Shown piece after piece: positions 59,925 through 64,000 of a DNA stretch of 64,000 bases. Position numbers and translations under genes: made by a program. Each line of letters begins with the position of its first letter. The stretch's first letter is position 1. Origin of the DNA: Leucobacter musarum subsp. musarum (GTDB taxonomy: Bacteria > Actinomycetota > Actinomycetes > Actinomycetales > Microbacteriaceae); the NCBI RefSeq assembly GCF_001273845.1, contig NZ_JHBW01000089.1:59862-123861 (forward strand), given 5' to 3'. Under the pieces are notes generated by a model that was not told where the DNA came from, did no database searches, and worked only from the letters and a program-made list of their open reading frames with translations.

Positions 59925-62545
59925 GCGCCGCGACGGCGCTCGACGTCTTCGCCGGCGTCGGATGGGGCGTCGCCTGCCAGTGGCTCGGCATTCGCGAGCA
60001 CGGTGTCGAGATTGCACCCTCCGCGATCCGGCTGCGCACCGCGAACCGCATGCGCACGATCTACCGTGACGTGTGGTCCGGCCTCTTCCACGAGCACCTG
60101 GTGCCCGAGCACGATCTCTACATCGCATCGCCGCCGTGCCAGACGTTCAGCATGGCCGGGAAGGGCGAGGGGCGGAAAGCTCTCGAGGACGTGCTGCGCG
60201 CGATCGACGAACACCGCCACGAGAACCCGGCCCGCCTGCACGAGCTGACCGAGTCCCTCGACCCGCGCACCGCACTCGTGCTCACCCCGCTCGCGCACAT
60301 CTACCGGCACCGGCCGCGCCTGATCGCGCTCGAGCAGGTACCCGAGGTGCTCCCGGTCTGGCACGCCTACGCGACCGTGCTGCGCGGGTACGGCTACTCG
60401 GTGTGGACAGACGTCATGCGGGCCGAGCAGTACGGCGTACCCCAGACCCGGAAACGCGCGATCCTCATGGCTCGCCTAGACGGCAAGGTGCAGCCGCCCG
60501 CGCCGACGCACTCCCGCTACTACTCGACCGATCCGGGCCGACTCGATCCGGGCGTCGAGAAGTGGGTGAGTATGGCCGAGGCGCTCGGGTGGGGCATGAC
60601 TGAACGTCCGTCCGCCACTGTCACTGGTGGCAGTGGCCGGCAAGGTGGCCCTGATCCGCTCGATGGTGGTTCAGGAGCGCGCAAGACGCTGCGAACAGCC
60701 CAGGAGCTTGGCAAGTGGCAGGGTCCGGGAGGCGTTGACCCTCGCGTCCCTGCAACGACCGTAGCTGCTGATCCGCGGCTCACGAGCCGAGGGCATCACA
60801 ACCACGGAGAGCAAGGCCGTGCGGTGAAGTCGGCTGACGTACGAGAGCACTTCGAGCAGTGGACCACGGAACGGCCCGCGCCAACCGTAGTCGCTACCCG
60901 GCGCAGTGCGGGAGGAATGCTCATCGGTCGACAGCTTGCGGACGGCTCCCGGCAAGATGTCGGCGGGCACTCCGGCGCAGTTGGGATCAAGGAAGGCCAG
61001 CTGGCAGGCGTCCGCGTCACCGTCGAGGAAGCTGCGGCGCTGCAGTCGTTTCCACCCGATCTTGTGCTTCTTGGCACTCAGTCGGAACGGCATCTCGCGA
61101 TTGGGAACGCGGTGCCGCCGCTCATGGCGGCTGCGATCCTCGGTGCGTTGCTCGCGCCGCCGGCGTCGTGCTCTCCGCTGAGAACCGGAACCACCCCGAC
61201 ATCGTCGTCGAGGAGCTCTCCGAACTCCACGTATGGGGCGTCGTCACGAGGAGCCTGCACCGTGTCCTCCGCTCCTGAACGCATGATCGCGCTCGTCGAC
61301 TGCGAGTCGTTCTACGCGAGCTGCGAGCGCGTGTTCAACCCGGCCTTGTACGGTCGGCCCGTCGTCGTGCTCTCCAACAACGACGGCTGCGTCGTGGCGA
61401 TGTCCCGCGAAGCGAAAGCGCTCCAGGTCGAGATGGGTGCTCCCTGGTTCAAGATCAAGGAGTGGGCAGCAACCGCCGGCGTCGTCGCATGCTCAAGCAA
61501 CTACGAGCTCTATGGGTCGATGTCGGCGCGAGTCATGGAGATCATCGGCCGCTACTCCGCCTGGCAAGAGGTCTACTCGATCGACGAGTCATTCATCGGC
61601 CTGCACGGCACCGTCGACGAACTCACCGCGATCGGGCACCAGATCCGCGCCGAAGTACTGCGCTGCACCGGCATCCCCGTCCGCGTCGGCATCGCCCGCT
61701 CAAAGACCCAGGCGAAGCTCGCCTCACGCGGCGCCAAAGCCGACCCCTCACTCGGCGGCGTCTGCCACCTCGGCGCATATTCATCCGCACACCTCGAGCG
61801 AATCCTCGCCGGCACCGCCACTACCGACCTATGGGGCATCGCCCGCCGAACTGGAAAGCGTCTCGCCGGCATGAGCATCTTCACCGCGAAAGACCTCCGC
61901 GACGCTGAACCGAAATGGATCCGCAAGAAGTTCTCCGTCGTCATGGAGCGCACACTCTTCGAACTCCGCGGCATACCCTGCATCCCACTCGAAGAAGCAC
62001 CCCCGCACAAAGACCAGCTGATCTTCTCCCGCTCGTTCTCACAACCAGTCACCACATGTGAGGGCATGCAACAAGTACTGTCCATCTACGCGCAGCGCGC
62101 GAGCTCACGACTCCGCGAACACGGCCTCGTCGCCGGCGTCGTATCGGCATGGGCGTCGACCAGCAGATTCCGTGGAGGCGAATTCCACACCGCGCACTCC
62201 GCGGTCGGGATGCCGACAGAAACCGACGACCCCATCGGCATCGCCAAAGCCAGCTTCGCAGTACTCCCGAAGATCCGCCCAGGGTCAGACTACGTTCGCG
62301 CCGGCATCGTGCTCACAGGCCTCCGAAAGAAGCTCGACGTCGCGCCTATCGCCCTCTTCGAGCCTGAATATGAGGGTCGCCGGATCGGTGAGACGCTCGA
62401 CGAGATAACCGCGAAACTCGGCTCCCGCGCGATCGGTGTCGGACTCGGTGGTCTCCACGGCGCTCCGGTCTGGACCATGAAACGCGAAATGCTCTCCCGA
62501 CGCGCCACTACCCACTGGGAAGAGCTGTGCGAAGCGAGCGCTTAG
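59921..62545 (+). CDS. DNA cytosine methyltransferase fused in frame to a Y-family DNA polymerase
   Basis: Uninterrupted frame of 874 residues. Residues 1-411 are a C5-cytosine methyltransferase: SAM motif [10 protein letters not shown], the PPC motif with catalytic Cys73 ([12 protein letters not shown]), motif VI read as EQV rather than ENV, QTRKR motif VIII and GNAVPP motif X. After a Ser/Thr/Pro-rich link of about 35 residues (412-447) comes a Y-family polymerase (see 61262-62545). No stop separates the two. Either one long protein is made, or the polymerase is also initiated internally. Start ATG 59921 by ATGA overlap. Confidence 0.75.
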   Translation: MSAATALDVFAGVGWGVACQWLGIREHGVEIAPSAIRLRTANRMRTIYRDVWSGLFHEHLVPEHDLYIASPPCQTFSMAGKGEGRKALEDVLRAIDEHRHENPARLHELTESLDPRTALVLTPLAHIYRHRPRLIALEQVPEVLPVWHAYATVLRGYGYSVWTDVMRAEQYGVPQTRKRAILMARLDGKVQPPAPTHSRYYSTDPGRLDPGVEKWVSMAEALGWGMTERPSATVTGGSGRQGGPDPLDGGSGARKTLRTAQELGKWQGPGGVDPRVPATTVAADPRLTSRGHHNHGEQGRAVKSADVREHFEQWTTERPAPTVVATRRSAGGMLIGRQLADGSRQDVGGHSGAVGIKEGQLAGVRVTVEEAAALQSFPPDLVLLGTQSERHLAIGNAVPPLMAAAILGALLAPPASCSPLRTGTTPTSSSRSSPNSTYGASSRGACTVSSAPERMIALVDCESFYASCERVFNPALYGRPVVVLSNNDGCVVAMSREAKALQVEMGAPWFKIKEWAATAGVVACSSNYELYGSMSARVMEIIGRYSAWQEVYSIDESFIGLHGTVDELTAIGHQIRAEVLRCTGIPVRVGIARSKTQAKLASRGAKADPSLGGVCHLGAYSSAHLERILAGTATTDLWGIARRTGKRLAGMSIFTAKDLRDAEPKWIRKKFSVVMERTLFELRGIPCIPLEEAPPHKDQLIFSRSFSQPVTTCEGMQQVLSIYAQRASSRLREHGLVAGVVSAWASTSRFRGGEFHTAHSAVGMPTETDDPIGIAKASFAVLPKIRPGSDYVRAGIVLTGLRKKLDVAPIALFEPEYEGRRIGETLDEITAKLGSRAIGVGLGGLHGAPVWTMKREMLSRRATTHWEELCEASA
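61262..62545 (+). CDS. Y-family DNA polymerase (UmuC-like), probable internal start
   Basis: 427 residues from GTG 61262, which has GAGGAG exactly eight bases upstream. Catalytic acids: Asp13 in [18 protein letters not shown] and Asp108/Glu109 in YSIDES, with [15 protein letters not shown] near 38-52 and a C-terminal little-finger region. Equivalent proteins replicate past damaged bases. It lies in frame at the end of the methyltransferase reading frame; internal initiation would give the polymerase on its own. No umuD is near. Confidence 0.8.
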   Translation: MSSAPERMIALVDCESFYASCERVFNPALYGRPVVVLSNNDGCVVAMSREAKALQVEMGAPWFKIKEWAATAGVVACSSNYELYGSMSARVMEIIGRYSAWQEVYSIDESFIGLHGTVDELTAIGHQIRAEVLRCTGIPVRVGIARSKTQAKLASRGAKADPSLGGVCHLGAYSSAHLERILAGTATTDLWGIARRTGKRLAGMSIFTAKDLRDAEPKWIRKKFSVVMERTLFELRGIPCIPLEEAPPHKDQLIFSRSFSQPVTTCEGMQQVLSIYAQRASSRLREHGLVAGVVSAWASTSRFRGGEFHTAHSAVGMPTETDDPIGIAKASFAVLPKIRPGSDYVRAGIVLTGLRKKLDVAPIALFEPEYEGRRIGETLDEITAKLGSRAIGVGLGGLHGAPVWTMKREMLSRRATTHWEELCEASA

Positions 62546-62550
62546 TCGTT

Positions 62551-63402
62551 CTATAGTCCAAAACTCGCTCCCGGATGGGTCTTCTTCGGGCCTTGCACGA
62601 TGCCATCTGCGGCAGCGAAAATCGGGTAACCCTGCTGGGGGTCATCTGCCTGGAGAATCAGTTTCCACTGACAGTTCTTTGTAGATTCGGGGTCCATGAT
62701 TTTCCCGCTAATGAATGGGAAGATGGCATTCATCTGGACAGCGAGCGATGTCAGTACTTTGTCTTCATCGGGCGCGATAAATATCCAGTCCGACGACTCC
62801 GGGGTGAAACCGGAAAGTATTTCGATTGAATCGATACGTTGGGCCCCATCCGGAATGTGGCCACTTTCCCCCACGGGGCCATGGATTCCCACCTGGGTCG
62901 GCCCTTCGCCGAATCGAAGTGTGGCCCAATCAAATGGCTGGTGGCGACCCTGATGGTCAAGAAGATTTCGATACTGGCGAGCCTCGGTAAGAAGATCCAT
63001 TGTTGCTTCCGCGTGAAGAGCACGTGGAGCAAGCCACTTTAGGAACTTTGTGTTTGTTGAGTGCGGGACGTCACCAAGAACATTCCTGAAGCGAGAGAGC
63101 ATGCTGGCGAAAGCGGAGAGCGTCGAGTAATACTGCAGAAAGAAGTCCTGTACGGCGCTGTAAAGCTCCTGCTGCGTTTCGTTCGAAGGTTCGTTGAATG
63201 AAGCGATGCTGCTAACTGGAATGAACTTGCGACGCGCCTCATGGATCTTGTCACGCTTCGCTATCAACCTGTATAGCGACTCCTGTAGCTCTCGAATCGC
63301 GTGGGTGTGTTTCTGCTCAAGCCGCCAATGGGTCGTTTCGTGGACCCAGTGATCAACGTAGCCCCGTCCAACGTTGAAGAATTGAAAATTCGCGTTTGCC
63401 AT
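62551..63402 (-). CDS. Hypothetical protein, low GC
   Basis: 283 residues on the strand opposite to the phage genes, with visibly lower GC. Helical N-terminal half (HAIRELQESLYRLIAKRDKI; FFLQYYSTLSAFASMLSRF) and a beta-rich C-terminal part. No family recognised. Converges within six bases of the polymerase stop; a cargo or defence gene of the element is possible. Confidence 0.6.
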   Translation of the reverse strand: MANANFQFFNVGRGYVDHWVHETTHWRLEQKHTHAIRELQESLYRLIAKRDKIHEARRKFIPVSSIASFNEPSNETQQELYSAVQDFFLQYYSTLSAFASMLSRFRNVLGDVPHSTNTKFLKWLAPRALHAEATMDLLTEARQYRNLLDHQGRHQPFDWATLRFGEGPTQVGIHGPVGESGHIPDGAQRIDSIEILSGFTPESSDWIFIAPDEDKVLTSLAVQMNAIFPFISGKIMDPESTKNCQWKLILQADDPQQGYPIFAAADGIVQGPKKTHPGASFGL

Positions 63403-63541
63403 GAATTGAAGTTACCGAGTTAAGGGTTTTCATATCAATAAGAAGTTCTCAATCTGTGGCGAGTGGCTGCACAGGAGTCGGAAGCCTCATTGGACGTCGA
63501 GCCCTCCAAACCGTACTGGATCACTCCATCAGCAGTAGACG

Positions 63542-63588
63542 TAAAAATCGCCCCCTCGCCCGGGCCGTAAGGCTCAGGAGAGGGGGCG
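63542..63588 (-). terminator. Rho-independent terminator of the small C-terminal-window gene
   Basis: CGCCCCCTC / GAGGGGGCG stem with a 22-base loop, followed on the minus strand by ATTTTTA. It starts seven bases past the stop of the gene at 63595. Confidence 0.85.
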
Positions 63589-63594
63589 TCGCTT

Positions 63595-63924
63595 TCAGAT
63601 CAGGTCGGGATTTTTCTTCACGTACTTCTCGGCATCTTGCTCGCTGATCGCGACAAGGCCGCGCGGCGTGTGAGCTAGAGCGCTCAGTACTCGTACCCAA
63701 GCCTTGCTCATCTCCGGCTCTTTGCCGCCTGAGTAGTGGAACGCGATCGTGACGTGAGGCGAGAGCCACACGGAAGTGCGACCGTCGCCCTCGCTGTGGC
63801 CCTTCTGCCAACTCAGAAAGAAGCCCTCTTGCTTGCGAAGTTTCTGTCCGATGACGAACTGGAGGTGTGCGAGTAAGCGGTCTTCAAAGTCGTACTCGTG
63901 ATTGCCGTGAACTAGTTTCCCCAT
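63595..63924 (-). CDS. Small Microbacteriaceae-type protein (DUF7882-like)
   Basis: 109 residues. FEDRLLAHLQFVIGQKLRKQEGFFLSW in pieces (EDRLLAHLQFVIGQKL; GFFLSW), then GDGRTSVWLSPHVTIAFHYSGG. I recall a similar small family, widespread in Microbacteriaceae, of unknown function; the match is from memory. Ends in a strong terminator. Confidence 0.6.
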   Translation of the reverse strand: MGKLVHGNHEYDFEDRLLAHLQFVIGQKLRKQEGFFLSWQKGHSEGDGRTSVWLSPHVTIAFHYSGGKEPEMSKAWVRVLSALAHTPRGLVAISEQDAEKYVKKNPDLI

Positions 63925-64000
63925 CCACGGAGTCTCGCAGCAATCCCATGGGAAAGCTAATGCCGCCGCATCCGCACAGAAAGGGTCTGATGCACGTTTA

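Larger units (their letters stand above)
46002..62545. mobile_element. Integrated phage-like element (left end at tRNA-Gly; right end not resolved)
   Basis: Contiguous lysogeny module (integrase, ImmA, repressor, Cro, excisionase, antirepressor), a recombination/replication module and a DNA-modification module, with many short overlapping genes. No capsid, terminase, portal, tail or lysis genes are visible, and no second copy of a tRNA fragment was found up to 64000. The right limit given is the end of the last clear phage gene; the element may continue beyond. Confidence 0.8.

Noticed and set aside
63456..63540. Considered a tRNA or tRNA remnant that could mark the right attachment site.
   Set aside because: No complete cloverleaf or T-arm and no match to the tRNA-Gly sequence.

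Overview
The window is high-GC actinobacterial DNA with the gene content of a Microbacteriaceae member (Leucobacter/Microbacterium-like). The reasons are the strongly G/C-ending codons, many ATGA/GTGA gene overlaps, a HAIR heat-shock operator, and a small C-terminal gene of a type I associate with Microbacteriaceae. The species is an inference. All calls come from reading the sequence; no database search was run.

Left part (1-11.4 kb), mixed chromosomal genes: a truncated SDR oxidoreductase with a perfect TetR-type operator; a low-GC pair coding for a secreted protein and a small membrane protein; DoxX and ACR3/BASS-type membrane proteins; dimethylargininase (ddaH); an N-domain-less ClpB under a textbook HAIR operator; an EEP-family phosphodiesterase; an Excalibur-domain surface protein; and two aldo/keto reductases.

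Sugar/polyol locus (11.5-21.8 kb): a ROK repressor faces a tightly overlapping operon of a Gfo/Idh/MocA dehydrogenase, a fused double ABC ATPase, two RbsC-type permeases and a sugar-binding lipoprotein. Two TIM-barrel sugar isomerase/epimerases and a SpoU-type RNA methyltransferase follow.

Amide/amine catabolic block (22-42.5 kb): a GntR regulator, three paralogous nitrilase-family amidases, an RraA-like protein, a polyamine-type ABC transporter, a creatininase-family amidohydrolase, an oligopeptide-type ABC transporter, a LysR regulator, an HpcH/HpaI aldolase, a RidA-like protein, a sarcosine/N-methyltryptophan-oxidase-like flavoenzyme, a TynB-like ornithine-cyclodeaminase homologue and a TetR regulator. 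I infer import, hydrolysis and oxidation of N-containing compounds; the substrate cannot be read from sequence. An alkylation-repair pair (Ada-AlkA fusion plus Ogt) follows.

Right part (46-64 kb): an integrated phage-like element abuts the 5' end of tRNA-Gly(CCC). It carries integrase, ImmA-type protease, repressor, Cro-like and excisionase-like proteins, an antirepressor, an SMC/RecF-like ATPase, a RecE-like exonuclease, a RecA-fold ATPase, HNH, a replication protein, a RuvC-like resolvase, SSB, a MazG-like hydrolase and a cytosine methyltransferase that runs in frame, with no stop, into a Y-family DNA polymerase. No virion structural genes and no right attachment site are visible.

The most unusual non-coding signal is a set of intergenic palindromes of fixed length (three of 69 bp, two of 64 bp, one of 110 bp) at operon ends. 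The stems of different copies differ by compensating base changes.
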